42,550 nucleotides of DNA from an uncultured Collinsella sp. (GCA_902490365.1 CABUDQ010000016.1:1-42550), one strand, 5' to 3'. Counted from the first letter of the stretch, positions 1-8,974 are shown. Notes: a model not told the origin generated them from the sequence alone. A program made the numbers and translations.

Positions 1-18
1 CCGTCGGATGACTTGAAG

Positions 19-50
19 AAGGGGGAGGCCTCGCGGCCTCCCCCTTTTTT
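19..50. terminator. Bidirectional intrinsic terminator
   Basis: A GC-rich stem (AGGGGGAGGCC / GGCCTCCCCCT) with a short loop is followed by a run of T on the + strand and preceded by A residues, so it can end a gene entering from the left as well as the leftward gene at 115-582. Confidence 0.85.
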
Positions 51-114
51 GCGTTTACGGGGTGTAAATGACTCAATTACACCAGACGATCTTGTTGTTT
101 TTGGTATTGAGCCT

Positions 115-582
115 TTATTTATAGAAAATAAATCGTATAACAAGGGCAACTGCTATGGCCGCAATGATCAAAAGCAGAATTGTCAGCTGATGCTGCTTGC
201 GTCGTTTACTTGACGAAACGAAGATTGATTTTCCCTGTTTTGGCGTTTCGAGATAGCGAGCCGAATGCGTCAAGGTTTGCTTGGGTCGAGGCCCTCTTTG
301 TTGATGAGCGGCGGATGCTTTCATCGGCTCATCGCTAGCTGCGCTGTTTTTAGATAATGGTGCGTCTTTCAGATATACAGGGTCTCCCGAGGCAACGCCC
401 ATATGTTTACGTCCCGTTTGGGCATCCTCGAGCGTTTGATATCGATTTCTCGTCACATAATCGGGCTCAGGATCATTAATGGGCTCTTGCGAGATGTGGG
501 GGCGATGGAACCGTGGCGGCTGCGTAGAAGTATCTTCGCCCTGCGTCGGCATAAACATATTGTTCTGGTTTTGGTCGTCCAT
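115..582 (-). CDS. Small tail-anchored membrane protein of unknown function
   Basis: A 155-residue protein I do not recognise. The first 120 residues are polar, rich in Gln, Pro, Ser and Arg and probably disordered. Near the C-terminus a basic stretch (SSKRRKQ) leads into one hydrophobic segment (LTILLLIIAAIAVALVIRFI) that ends three residues from the stop. This is the layout of a tail-anchored protein with its bulk in the cytoplasm. The start is supported by AAAGGGC about six bases upstream of the ATG. It runs divergently from hsp20 and shares the 583-859 spacer. The reading frame is well formed, but nothing in the sequence indicates a biochemical role. Confidence 0.7.
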   Translation of the reverse strand: MDDQNQNNMFMPTQGEDTSTQPPRFHRPHISQEPINDPEPDYVTRNRYQTLEDAQTGRKHMGVASGDPVYLKDAPLSKNSAASDEPMKASAAHQQRGPRPKQTLTHSARYLETPKQGKSIFVSSSKRRKQHQLTILLLIIAAIAVALVIRFIFYK

Positions 583-859
583 GATGCCCTTTAGCTCGTT
601 ACCAACAACGTGTACGCGCTCATTGTAAGCCCCTTGTTATTTGTAGCTGCGAACATACTTCTTATTTAAGCTCTGGTTCAAAGAACCTTAACCTTACTAA
701 GACCTGAGTCATACACACTTAGATATGCTTATAGTACTGGACTCAAAAAACTTTATAGTCGATGTATATATGAGCACTGGGTGGGCATATATAAGAGCGT
801 CAAAAGAAGTCCCAGTCACCTAGAAGATGGCTCGGCAGTCCTTAAAAGGAGTGGTAAAC
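583..859. promoter_or_regulatory. Divergent spacer with two inverted repeats upstream of hsp20
   Basis: The AT-rich spacer between the leftward small membrane protein and hsp20 holds two symmetrical elements. TATATATG (765-772) and CATATATA (786-793) are perfect inverted arms 13 bases apart. TGAGTC (705-710) and GACTCA (740-745) are perfect inverted arms 29 bases apart. Neither is a canonical CIRCE element. The TGAGTC/GACTCA halves resemble half-sites of the HspR HAIR element (CTTGAGT-N7-ACTCAAG) but the spacing is wrong. Heat-shock control is plausible; the regulator is unknown. Confidence 0.4.
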
Positions 860-1291
860 ATGGCAAGCATGGTTCCTTATCGTTCGGTTTTTGGCGTTCG
901 TCCTTCTGCTAGCTCGCTGTTCGATCTGTTTGATGATATGACCGACCTTGCAAACAACTCGATTGCCTCCAAGGCGTTCCCCGTTGACGTTGAGGACAAG
1001 GGCGATGGCTACGAGGTCAAGGCGTATCTGACCGGTGTCGCCAAGGATGACATCGACGTTGAGCTCAATGAGGGTCGCCTGTCCATCAGCGTGAACGTCG
1101 AGGAGAGCGCCGAAAACGAGGGTAAGAACTTCCTCCAGAAGGAGTTCGGCTCGTACAGCGCGACGCGCGGCGTGTATCTGAAGGACGCTTCGAGCGAGGG
1201 CCTTTCGGCTAAGTATGCTGACGGCATCCTGACCGTTACGGTTCCCAAGATTGTCGAGAAGAAGAACGTCACGAAGATCTCTATCGACTAA
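860..1291 (+). CDS. Hsp20/alpha-crystallin small heat-shock protein
   Basis: A 143-residue ATP-independent holdase chaperone of the Hsp20 family, which binds unfolding proteins in the cytoplasm as oligomers. The N-terminal arm (MASMVPYRSVFGVRP) precedes an alpha-crystallin domain from about residue 38 (FPVDVEDKGDGYEVKAYLTG) through the typical A-x-x-x-G-I-L-T-V-T-V-P strand, and the chain ends in an I-S-I tail, the usual I-x-I motif that packs into a neighbouring subunit. I chose the ATG at 860 because AAGGAG lies eight bases upstream. An in-frame ATG at 827 would put that ribosome-binding site inside the gene. It is monocistronic, with a strong terminator at 1326-1356. Length and motifs are normal. 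Confidence 0.93.
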   Translation: MASMVPYRSVFGVRPSASSLFDLFDDMTDLANNSIASKAFPVDVEDKGDGYEVKAYLTGVAKDDIDVELNEGRLSISVNVEESAENEGKNFLQKEFGSYSATRGVYLKDASSEGLSAKYADGILTVTVPKIVEKKNVTKISID

Positions 1292-1325
1292 CGATGGCTC
1301 TGCTTCAATCGAGAGTATGAGTTAA

Positions 1326-1356
1326 GGGGGCTGGGAAGTGATTCCCAGCCCCCTTT
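1326..1356. terminator. Terminator between hsp20 and the MBL-fold hydrolase gene
   Basis: GGGGGCTGGGAA and TTCCCAGCCCCC form a 12-bp perfect stem with a short loop (GTGA), followed by TTTT. A residues precede it, so it probably serves both convergent genes. Confidence 0.85.
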
Positions 1357-1371
1357 TGTTGTCTTGAGGGG

Positions 1372-2181
1372 CTATTGAATGGTTGTCGGTTGATACTGGC
1401 TTGCAGGGCGTATCGAGAGCTTCCGTGGCCCTTGAAGACGGGTGGCAGAACTGCCGAGTTCATCATCGAGACTTGCATCAAGCGCGTTGGCATAGCTTTT
1501 GACGGTAAGGCTTGGACGATTATTGTCCTGGCTGATATGCATGGCGATGAGCTGTTCGGTGCGATCGGTAACAAGTTCGCGCGCGGCTTCGGCGGCCTGG
1601 TTGTTGGAGAGGTGCCCCTTTGTGGACAGGATGCGCTCCTGAAGAAAGCGGGGGTACGCTCCTTCGCGCAACATAGTTACATCGTGGTTACTTTCGAGCG
1701 CGAGAACTCGACAGTCTTTGAGGATGCCTATGGCCTTGCTCGATAACTCTCCGGTGTCGGTGGCAAACCCAATGGAATCATCGAGAGCATAAAATCGATA
1801 GCCGACAGGATTGATGACATCGTGCGATGTTGAGTAGGTTTGCACGTGGATGCCGGCAATGGGGAGCGTGTCGCCGGGGTCAAATTCCTCTACGGGCAGG
1901 TGCGCGAGGTTTTCTTTGCATGAAAGGGTGTCCCTGCTGGCAAAGAGGGGACCATGCCAGTGCTTGCACCATACATCGAGCCCCTTGATATGGTCACCAT
2001 GCTCATGGGTGATTACAAGAGAGGCGACGTCGTCTGCCGAGAGGCCAAGCTCCGCCATGCGTTTAAGTGTCTCGCGGCGGGACAGGCCGTTGTCGATCAT
2101 GATGAGCCCCTGAGGCCCCTCGACGAGTGCGCAGTTGCCTTTTGAGCCGCTGCCGAGGATATGAAGGTGCAGGCGAGACAT
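1372..2181 (-). CDS. Metallo-beta-lactamase-fold hydrolase (YycJ/WalJ-like)
   Basis: A 269-residue MBL-fold hydrolase. The protein opens with a beta strand and G-S-G-S-K-G-N-C, typical of the YycJ/WalJ group, and carries the zinc signature T-H-E-H-G-D-H about 50 residues later, with further conserved pieces (FATDTGELS, ALESNHD, GHLSN) matching motifs 3 to 5. Family members are thought to be DNases or 5' exonucleases; the substrate here is unknown. The frame is open up to 2262, but the conserved start MSRLHLHILGSG lies at 2181, preceded by a weak GGA. The gene diverges from tilS; its 5' end is 48 bases from the tilS start, so the two promoters must overlap or lie within the neighbouring genes. 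No WalRK two-component genes are nearby. Confidence 0.85.
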   Translation of the reverse strand: MSRLHLHILGSGSKGNCALVEGPQGLIMIDNGLSRRETLKRMAELGLSADDVASLVITHEHGDHIKGLDVWCKHWHGPLFASRDTLSCKENLAHLPVEEFDPGDTLPIAGIHVQTYSTSHDVINPVGYRFYALDDSIGFATDTGELSSKAIGILKDCRVLALESNHDVTMLREGAYPRFLQERILSTKGHLSNNQAAEAARELVTDRTEQLIAMHISQDNNRPSLTVKSYANALDASLDDELGSSATRLQGPRKLSIRPASQYQPTTIQ

Positions 2182-2229
2182 AAGATTCCAAAGGATACAA
2201 TGGGTGCGGACGAATAGAGGAGGAAGCGA

Positions 2230-3771
2230 ATGCCAACGGTATCTCAGCACTATGGACATCATGCCGCGCCGAGGACGGATAAGAGCGCCCTGGCAACGCG
2301 GCAGGCCGCTGCCCCCGTAGTGCTCATGGTATCAGGCGGTGCGGACTCGACGGCGCTGCTCCTTATGGCTTGCACATCAAAGCTGGATATCCAGGACGGG
2401 CGCGGCGTCGCTCCCATTGCGCGCGAGCGATTGCACGTGCTGCATGTAAACCATCATCTGCGCGGGGAGGCATCCGATGGCGACGAGGCCTTTGTACGTG
2501 ACCTGTGCGCGCAATACGGCTTGCCGCTGTGTGTTGAGCATGCCTATTTTGATGACGAATCGGGCAATATCGAGGCTGCGGCTCGCGAGGTGCGCTATGC
2601 CGCGGCGCGGAGGTATGTTCGCGAGCTCTGCGTCCAGACGGGGGCACCGCGAACGGCGGCTCGTATCTGCACTGCGCACACGTCTTCGGATCGCGCGGAA
2701 ACGTTTTTGATGAACGCGATTAAGGGTTCGGGGCCCGCTGGCCTATCGAGCATTCCTCGCCGGAGGAATATCGTGGTGCGTCCCCTGCTCGACCTGACTC
2801 ATGATGAGCTCGTGGGCTATTTGCAGGTGCATGGTCAGCCGTGGCGAGAGGACGAGAGCAACGAGGACGTGTCATACTTGCGTAACTATGTGCGCCATCG
2901 AGTGATGCCGGTGGTGGCGCAGCGCAATGCGAGCGTCTGCAAGACGATTGGCGCCGCCTGCGAGATCTTAGGCGATGAGGATGCCTTTCTTTCTCAGCTT
3001 TCGGCACAGGCGTTTCGAAGCTGCCTGCGCAAGGAAGCGGTGGGCGCACTTGTGCTCGATGCGCGCCGTCTTGCCGCCGCTGAGGTTGTGATTGCACGGC
3101 GTATCGTGCGATTGGCGATTAAGCGCATCGATCCCGACGCGCGACCGGAGATGCGGCACGTGGAGCGCGTGCTCGCCTGCGTCGCTGCGGGCTCGGGCTC
3201 GGTTACGCTTCCTGCGGGAATTGATGCCCGTGTGGAGTTTGGCACGCTGGCGTTCAAGGCCCCGGCGGCGCGCGAGGGTTTAGTGGCCGATTGGATCTCC
3301 GTTCCCGGTCGTCTGCCGCTGGGGGCGGGGCATATGCTGACAGCGGAGCCGATGGCTGTGGAGCCGGGGTGCAATATCGTGCACCGTGCCCGCGAGCTTG
3401 CTGCTGCCGGAAAGGTTGCGGCCTTGGTGGATGCGGCGGCCCTGGGGTTTGCCGACCGCGATAGCGAGCGGATGTTAGCCGGCTCGCGCGGGGAGATTCC
3501 CACCGAGGCACGATCGGCGCGCCTGTGGGTGGATAGCCCTGTGCCGGGAGACGTGATGTGCCCGTTGGGGATGAACGGCCGAAGCAAGAAAGTGTCAGAC
3601 CTGTTGAACGAGGCGCGCATTCCTGTTTCAGACCGCTCTGGCGTACCCGTGGTAAGAACGGCTCCGGGAGGTGCCGTAGTATGGGTCGCGGGCGTTCGCG
3701 CGGACGAGCGTTTTAAATGCACGGCCGCAACGCGCGTGGCATATCTGCTTCGTGTGGTCGATGCGGAATAG
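2230..3771 (+). CDS. tilS: tRNA(Ile)-lysidine synthetase TilS
   Basis: A 513-residue enzyme that uses ATP to attach lysine to C34 of tRNA-Ile(CAU), changing its decoding from AUG to AUA. The N-terminal PP-loop ATPase domain shows S-G-G-A-D-S at residues 35-40, then HHLRG and a following acidic stretch as in other TilS proteins, and ...HTSSDRAETFLM. A C-terminal domain follows (VSDLLNEARIPVSDRSGVPVV, close to the usual kVkklf-iPkw-R). The start has a strong AGAGGAGGAAG ribosome-binding site. It is followed by hpt and ftsH, the conserved tilS-hpt-ftsH order of Gram-positive bacteria and actinobacteria. The 3772-3918 gap with its own promoter-like sequence suggests hpt can also be transcribed separately. 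Confidence 0.93.
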   Translation: MPTVSQHYGHHAAPRTDKSALATRQAAAPVVLMVSGGADSTALLLMACTSKLDIQDGRGVAPIARERLHVLHVNHHLRGEASDGDEAFVRDLCAQYGLPLCVEHAYFDDESGNIEAAAREVRYAAARRYVRELCVQTGAPRTAARICTAHTSSDRAETFLMNAIKGSGPAGLSSIPRRRNIVVRPLLDLTHDELVGYLQVHGQPWREDESNEDVSYLRNYVRHRVMPVVAQRNASVCKTIGAACEILGDEDAFLSQLSAQAFRSCLRKEAVGALVLDARRLAAAEVVIARRIVRLAIKRIDPDARPEMRHVERVLACVAAGSGSVTLPAGIDARVEFGTLAFKAPAAREGLVADWISVPGRLPLGAGHMLTAEPMAVEPGCNIVHRARELAAAGKVAALVDAAALGFADRDSERMLAGSRGEIPTEARSARLWVDSPVPGDVMCPLGMNGRSKKVSDLLNEARIPVSDRSGVPVVRTAPGGAVVWVAGVRADERFKCTAATRVAYLLRVVDAE

Positions 3772-3918
3772 CGCTTCGCGCCAGCTATTCTGTGCGACGT
3801 TGACGGTATTCCCGCGCTGATGGCGCACGTGCTGGTAAATATACCCCGTGCGCTGCTAGAATGTGTAGTTCGCGTCCATGCGGCGGTGCGTGGGCGATAA
3901 GCACAAGAAAGGGTTGTC

Positions 3919-4467
3919 ATGGCTTCTCAACATCCGGATATCGAGAAGGTTCTGTTTACGCAGGAGGATATCGACGGTATCGTCTCTCGCCTAGGCGAGC
4001 AGATTACTCGCGACTACGCGGGTAAGGATCTGGTGCTGATTGCGGTCCTGCGCGGCGCCGTGGTCTTTATGGGCGACCTGATGCGCAAGATCGAGCTGCC
4101 GACCAACATCGATTTCATGGCTGTTTCGAGCTATGGCGACGGTGTGAAGTCCTCGGGCATCGTGCGTATCATTAAGGACCTGGATATCGACATCCGCGGT
4201 CGCGACGTGCTGATCGTCGAGGACATTCTGGACTCGGGCCTGACGCTCAAGTATCTGATGAAGAACCTCGAGAGCCGCAAGCCCGCCTCGCTGGAGGTTG
4301 CCGCCTTCCTGTGGAAGGACGTTGAGGACCGTACCTCGGCCGTCACGCCCAAGTATGTTGGAACCCATTGCCCCGATGCCTTTGTGGTGGGCTACGGCCT
4401 CGACTATGCCGAGCGCTATCGCAACCTTCCGTATCTGGGCATTTTGAAACCGGAGGTTTATTCGTAA
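3919..4467 (+). CDS. hpt: Hypoxanthine phosphoribosyltransferase
   Basis: A 182-residue purine salvage enzyme that converts hypoxanthine (and usually guanine) plus PRPP to IMP or GMP in the cytoplasm. The PRPP-binding loop VLIVEDILDSGLT is at residues 97-109, the flexible-loop region around SSYGDG and the base-binding segment FVVGYGLDYAERYRNLPYLG near the C-terminus are all intact. AAAGGG precedes the ATG. The stop codon and the ftsH ATG are separated by a single base, so hpt and ftsH are co-transcribed and probably translationally coupled; the ftsH ribosome-binding site lies inside the end of hpt. Confidence 0.95.
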   Translation: MASQHPDIEKVLFTQEDIDGIVSRLGEQITRDYAGKDLVLIAVLRGAVVFMGDLMRKIELPTNIDFMAVSSYGDGVKSSGIVRIIKDLDIDIRGRDVLIVEDILDSGLTLKYLMKNLESRKPASLEVAAFLWKDVEDRTSAVTPKYVGTHCPDAFVVGYGLDYAERYRNLPYLGILKPEVYS

Positions 4468-4468
4468 G

Positions 4469-6607
4469 ATGCCCGACGACCGTAACGATAACAATTCCCA
4501 GACTCCCCGGGAACCTAAGATCCCGGGGATGCCCGGAGGCAAGAAGCCCACGCGTACGGGCTGGCTGTATTTTATTTTGGCTTGCGCGCTTCTGGGCTAT
4601 GCCTTCTTTAACATGGGCTCCGGCTTTGCCAATTCCAGCAATACCGTAAAGCTCGCGACGAGCGAGATGGTCAACGCCATTAAGCAGGATCGCGTCGAAG
4701 ATTTGACCTATACGGTTCAAGACGGAAGCGTGGCGGGTCATTACTGGAAGACAAAAAAGGACAAGGGCGATACGAGCGAGCTCAAGAGCTTCTCCTCGAC
4801 CTATGTCGGCTCCGATTCGCTTGCCGAGCTTATGGCGGAGCACCCCGATACCAAGTACATCGTCAACACCAACGATCCCGATTTTTGGGGCGACCTGGCG
4901 ATGAGCGTGCTGCCGACGATCGCCCTGATTGCCATCATGTTCTACTTTATGCGCCAGATGATGGGTGCCAACAACAGGAACATGCAGTTTGGCAAGACCA
5001 ACGCCAAGACCAACGAGGCCACGCGCCCCAAGGTCAAGTTCGAGGACGTTGCCGGCGTGGACGAGGCAGTCGAAGAGCTCGAGGAGATCCGCGACTTTTT
5101 GAGCGATCCGGACCGCTATCGCAAGCTGGGTGCCAAGATTCCGCGCGGCGTTTTGCTGGTGGGCCCTCCGGGTACCGGTAAAACCCTGCTGGCCAAGGCC
5201 GTTGCCGGCGAGGCGGGCGTGCCGTTCTTTAGTATCTCGGGCTCTGACTTTGTCGAGATGTTCGTGGGTGTCGGCGCCAGCCGCGTGCGCGACCTTTTTA
5301 AGGAGGCCAAGTCTCAGGCTCCGTCGATCATCTTTATTGACGAGATCGATGCCGTGGGACGTCAGCGTGGAGCCGGTTTGGGCGGCGGCCACGACGAGCG
5401 CGAGCAGACGCTCAACCAGCTGCTGGTCGAGATGGACGGTTTTGAGGAAAGCGAGTCGGTCATCCTGATCGCCGCGACCAACCGCCCCGATATTTTGGAC
5501 CCGGCGCTGCTGCGTCCCGGCCGTTTTGACCGTCAGGTTACGGTCGACCGTCCGGACGTGAAGGGCCGCGAGCAGATCTTGCGCGTGCATGCCGAGAACA
5601 AGCCGATGGACGAGGACGTTAAGTTTGAGAAGCTCGCCCAGATGACCGTTGGCTTTACCGGCGCCGATCTGGCGAACCTGCTCAATGAGTCTGCGCTTTT
5701 GGCTGCTCGCCGCCATCGTTCCGTGATCTCGATGGACGAGGTCGAGGAGTCGATGGAGCGCGTGATTGCCGGACCGCAGCGCAAGGGTCGCGTGATGACC
5801 GAAGCCGAGCGCATCACGATTGCCTACCACGAGAGCGGTCATGCCCTGGTGGGTCATATCCTGGAGCACTCCGATCCGGTTCACAAGATTTCGATTGTCA
5901 GCCGTGGCCAGGCTCTGGGCTACACACTGCAGCTTCCGCAGGAGGATCACTTCCTCAAGACCAAGAACGAGATGCTCGATGAGCTTGCCGTGTTCTTGGG
6001 CGGTCGCGTTGCTGAGGAGCTCATGTGCGACGACATCACGTCGGGCGCGAGCAACGACCTGGAGCGCGCGACCAAGATGGCGCGCGAGATGGTCACGCGT
6101 CTGGGCATGAGCGAGGAACTGGGCACGCAGGTGTTTGGCGAGGCGCAGCATCAGGTGTTCCTGGGCCGCGATTACGCCGATCACCAGGATTATTCCGAGG
6201 AGACGGCGCGCCGCATCGATATCGAGGTTCAGCGCATCATGCGCGAAGCCCATCGCCGTGCGGTCGAGATTTTGGATGCCCGTCGCGATCAGCTCGATCT
6301 GATGGCGAAGGTGCTGCTTGAGCGCGAGACCGTCGAAGGCGACGCCGTGAACGCCCTGCTCGACAACGAGTGGGATGCTTACCTTGAGCGCGAGGGCGAT
6401 ATCCTGGCGGCCAAGGAGGAGCGCAACGCCAAGGCGGCCGGCATGCCGACCAAGAAGTGCTCGCCTCGCATGAGCGAGGAGGAGCTGGCGGCTGATGCTG
6501 CGGCCTTTGCGCAGGCGGCCATGCAGGAGGATGCCGAAGCCGCATCCGATGATGCCGGTGATGGCAATGCTGTCAACGCTGACGGCAACACCGACGCCGA
6601 CAAATAG
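4469..6607 (+). CDS. ftsH: ATP-dependent membrane zinc protease FtsH
   Basis: A 712-residue hexameric AAA+ metalloprotease anchored in the cytoplasmic membrane, degrading misfolded membrane proteins and selected regulators. Two transmembrane segments (about residues 28-48 and 143-163) flank an extracytoplasmic domain. The Walker A motif GPPGTGKT starts at residue 232, Walker B is IIFIDEID, and the second region of homology is ATNRPDILDPALLRPGRFDR. The zinc motif is H-E-S-G-H at residues 454-458 (more often HEAGH) with the third ligand Asp in NDLERAT near residue 530. The acidic Ala/Asp-rich tail of about 60 residues is variable in the family. GGAGG inside the end of hpt serves as ribosome-binding site. 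A terminator follows at 6619-6656. Confidence 0.97.
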   Translation: MPDDRNDNNSQTPREPKIPGMPGGKKPTRTGWLYFILACALLGYAFFNMGSGFANSSNTVKLATSEMVNAIKQDRVEDLTYTVQDGSVAGHYWKTKKDKGDTSELKSFSSTYVGSDSLAELMAEHPDTKYIVNTNDPDFWGDLAMSVLPTIALIAIMFYFMRQMMGANNRNMQFGKTNAKTNEATRPKVKFEDVAGVDEAVEELEEIRDFLSDPDRYRKLGAKIPRGVLLVGPPGTGKTLLAKAVAGEAGVPFFSISGSDFVEMFVGVGASRVRDLFKEAKSQAPSIIFIDEIDAVGRQRGAGLGGGHDEREQTLNQLLVEMDGFEESESVILIAATNRPDILDPALLRPGRFDRQVTVDRPDVKGREQILRVHAENKPMDEDVKFEKLAQMTVGFTGADLANLLNESALLAARRHRSVISMDEVEESMERVIAGPQRKGRVMTEAERITIAYHESGHALVGHILEHSDPVHKISIVSRGQALGYTLQLPQEDHFLKTKNEMLDELAVFLGGRVAEELMCDDITSGASNDLERATKMAREMVTRLGMSEELGTQVFGEAQHQVFLGRDYADHQDYSEETARRIDIEVQRIMREAHRRAVEILDARRDQLDLMAKVLLERETVEGDAVNALLDNEWDAYLEREGDILAAKEERNAKAAGMPTKKCSPRMSEEELAADAAAFAQAAMQEDAEAASDDAGDGNAVNADGNTDADK

Positions 6608-6618
6608 TTCTTGTAGCG

Positions 6619-6656
6619 AAAGCCTCTGCGGGGAAACCTGTGGAGGCTTTTTCTTT
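6619..6656 (+). terminator. ftsH terminator
   Basis: AAAGCCTC and GAGGCTTT form a stem with an interrupted GC-rich upper part, followed by TTTTTCTTTT. Confidence 0.8.
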
Positions 6657-6665
6657 TGAGCGATA

Positions 6666-6727
6666 TGTTGATTGGGGACAGACTTAAATGAGCGTTTTCA
6701 CGCATTTAAGTCTGTCCCCAATCAACA
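6666..6727. repeat. Perfect 25-bp inverted repeat with GGGGACAG core
   Basis: The arms 6666-6690 and 6703-6727 are perfect reverse complements around a 12-base spacer. Each arm contains GGGGACAG or its complement. The element lies just after the ftsH terminator and has no T tail, so it is better read as a dispersed REP-like palindrome than as a second terminator. Confidence 0.8.
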
Positions 6728-6783
6728 TTGTGGCGCTCTAGTTGGCTAAAGCGTACAATAGCGCCTATGCGAAAGGGGAACAG

Positions 6784-7974
6784 ATGATCAACGAAACTAT
6801 GTATGCTCGCGGTGCGGAAAGCTCCATCATCCGTGAGATTTTTAGCTATGGCCTTGAGCGCAAGGCACAGATCGGTGCGGAGAACGTATTCGATTTTTCG
6901 CTGGGTAACCCGAGCGTTCCGGCACCTGCCGCCGTGGCTGAGTCCATTAAGAAGGCCTTGGAGCTGCCGAGCGACCAGCTGCATGGATACACGCCTGCGC
7001 CGGGTCTGCCGCAATGTCGAGCAGCCGTCGCCGACTCGCTCAACCGTCGCTTTGGCACGAGCTATGAGGGCAAGGACGTCTTTATGACGGTGGGTGCCGC
7101 GGCTTCGCTCACCTGCACGCTCAATGCCGTTACGAACCCGGGCGATGAGGTTGTTGTTATCGCCCCGTACTTTCCGGAGTATCGCGTGTGGATTGAGAAG
7201 GCCGGCTGCACGTGTGTTGAGGCGCTCGCCGATGAAGATACGTTCCAGCTGAGCGTGAGTAACGTGCTCAAGGCGATTACCGATAAGACGGCTGCCGTCA
7301 TCATCGACTCGCCCAACAATCCGACCGGTGCCGTGTATACATGCGACACGCTGACGCGACTGGCCAATGTTCTGCGCGAGGCCAACGCTCAGCGCGATCC
7401 CGAGAATCCGATTATGCTCATCTCTGATGAGCCGTATCGCGAGATTGTCTATGGCGCCGAGGTGCCTTGGGTGCCTTCGATCTACGAGCACACCATCGTG
7501 TGCTACTCGTATTCCAAGTCGCTTTCGCTACCGGGCGAGCGCGTCGGGTGGATCCTGGTTCCCAATACGAATCCTCAGGCAGCTCGTCTAATGCCCGCCG
7601 TTGCCGGTGCCGCCCGTACGCTGGGCTTCGTGTGTGCACCGGCGCTCTTCCAGCGTGTAATCATCGACTGCATTGATGAACCGAGCGATGTCGAGGCCTA
7701 TGCTCGCAACCGCACCGCGCTTACCGATGCACTAGCGGAGTACGGCTACACCTATGTTGAGCCGGATGGCGCGTTCTACCTATGGGTGAAAGCGCTGGAG
7801 TCCGATGCGAATGCGTTCTGTGAGCGCGCGAAGAAGTATGAGCTGCTCGCGGTGCCTTCGGATAGCTTTGGCATGCCGGGCTGGTTCCGCCTGGGCTACT
7901 GCGTGAGCTATGAGACAATCGTCAACTCGCTGCCTGCCTGGAAGCAGCTGGCCGACGAATATCGTCGAAAGTAA
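6784..7974 (+). CDS. PLP-dependent class I/II aminotransferase
   Basis: A 396-residue fold-type I aminotransferase of the AspC/AlaT-like group. Visible marks are the N-terminal FDFSLGNPSVPAP, the PLP-phosphate loop around GAAASLT, the substrate segment DSPNNPTGAVY, SDEPYREIVY (the Asp that contacts the pyridine nitrogen), the Schiff-base lysine at about residue 245 in YSKSLSLPGERVGW, and the C-terminal Arg in WFRLGYCV that binds the carboxylate. The exact amino donor cannot be told. The frame is open from 6742, but ATG 6784 is the likely start because AAAGGGG precedes it. The stop is followed by a hairpin (8004-8032). Confidence 0.88.
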   Translation: MINETMYARGAESSIIREIFSYGLERKAQIGAENVFDFSLGNPSVPAPAAVAESIKKALELPSDQLHGYTPAPGLPQCRAAVADSLNRRFGTSYEGKDVFMTVGAAASLTCTLNAVTNPGDEVVVIAPYFPEYRVWIEKAGCTCVEALADEDTFQLSVSNVLKAITDKTAAVIIDSPNNPTGAVYTCDTLTRLANVLREANAQRDPENPIMLISDEPYREIVYGAEVPWVPSIYEHTIVCYSYSKSLSLPGERVGWILVPNTNPQAARLMPAVAGAARTLGFVCAPALFQRVIIDCIDEPSDVEAYARNRTALTDALAEYGYTYVEPDGAFYLWVKALESDANAFCERAKKYELLAVPSDSFGMPGWFRLGYCVSYETIVNSLPAWKQLADEYRRK

Positions 7975-8003
7975 AGCGCTCTGCTTACAATGTTTTACGT
8001 GAA

Positions 8004-8032
8004 ACGGGGTTTGGTTTTAAGCCAGACCCCGT
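8004..8032 (+). terminator. Hairpin after the aminotransferase gene
   Basis: ACGGGGTTTGG and CCAGACCCCGT pair over 11 bp with one G-U, loop of 7 bases, followed by TTGTCT. The T tail is poor, so termination is possible but not certain. Confidence 0.5.
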
Positions 8033-8133
8033 TGTCTATGCCGTTGTGTGATTGGGATGAAGCAGTTTTACGACTGCCGAAAGCTATGCGTACAATGAAT
8101 ATACGCGACGGCCATACTGGACAAGGAGACCCG

Positions 8134-8955
8134 ATGCCCTACCTTCTTTCTTGTGATATTCATACTCATACGATGTTCTCTGCGCATGCGTACTCAACCA
8201 TCGAGGAGAACATCTATTGGGCGGCGGAGCGCGGCCTTCAGGTGCTCGGTTCCGCCGATCATTTAAGCTCGATGGTTACGCCTTGTCCCAATGACCTGCG
8301 CAGTTTCCAATTCTTTATTAACCAGGATATCTGGCCGCGCATTTGGAGCGGCGTGCTGGTGCTGCGTGGTGCCGAGGCTGATATCGTTTCGCTGGACGGC
8401 AGCTTGTTTGGCGAAGACATTCCCGTTTCGCTCGATATCGCCGGCGATTCGTATAGTCGTGAGCATTCGCTGTTCGATTTGGTGACGCGTAATTTGGATT
8501 ATTTGGTGGCAAGCGTGCATAACCCGCAGTTTGCCGAAGGCGCGACGCTCGCCCAAACGACCCAGATGTACATCAATGCCCTGGAGCACCCCAAGGTGTT
8601 CATGCTGGGCCACACAGGGCGCTCGGGCGTGCCGTTCGATATCGACGAGGTGCTGTTGGCGGCTAAGGCCAAGCACAAGATTATCGAGATCAACAACCAT
8701 AGTCTTGAACACGGTGTCGACACTGAGCATTGGGCCGTATGCCGCAAGATCGCCGAGCGCTGTGCCGAACTGGGCGTGGGCATTGGCGTGTCGACCGATG
8801 CCCACATTGGCATGGCCATTGGCAAGCTCGATCACGCGCGCAAGATGCTCGACGAGATTCACTTCCCGCTGGATTTGATCGTGACGCGCGACCGCGAGAC
8901 GCTGCTGCGCGAGATGGCGGCAGCCGGCGTGTGTGACCTGCGCAAGGGGATGTAG
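8134..8955 (+). CDS. PHP-domain phosphoesterase (YcdX-like)
   Basis: A 273-residue member of the PHP superfamily, metal-dependent phosphoesterases related to E. coli YcdX. The first metal-binding motif H-T-H-T is at residues 10-13, then GSADHLS, the middle His-containing segment VASVHNPQF, GHTGRSG, and the C-terminal STDAHIG motif. All expected metal ligands appear present. The frame is open from 7990 but AAGGAG at 8123-8128 selects ATG 8134. It is cytoplasmic with no signal peptide. The natural substrate is unknown; relatives include histidinol phosphatase and the PHP domains of DNA polymerases. A bidirectional terminator follows. Confidence 0.85.
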   Translation: MPYLLSCDIHTHTMFSAHAYSTIEENIYWAAERGLQVLGSADHLSSMVTPCPNDLRSFQFFINQDIWPRIWSGVLVLRGAEADIVSLDGSLFGEDIPVSLDIAGDSYSREHSLFDLVTRNLDYLVASVHNPQFAEGATLAQTTQMYINALEHPKVFMLGHTGRSGVPFDIDEVLLAAKAKHKIIEINNHSLEHGVDTEHWAVCRKIAERCAELGVGIGVSTDAHIGMAIGKLDHARKMLDEIHFPLDLIVTRDRETLLREMAAAGVCDLRKGM

Positions 8956-8974
8956 CGGAGTTCATAAACCAAGC

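Noticed and set aside
13..213. 66-codon frame at the left edge
   Set aside because: It begins inside a terminator hairpin and overlaps the C-terminal end of the opposite gene.
4343..6253. A 636-codon open frame on the minus strand opposite ftsH
   Set aside because: It is a long shadow frame caused by high GC; its translation is low in complexity, matches no family and overlaps a certain ftsH.
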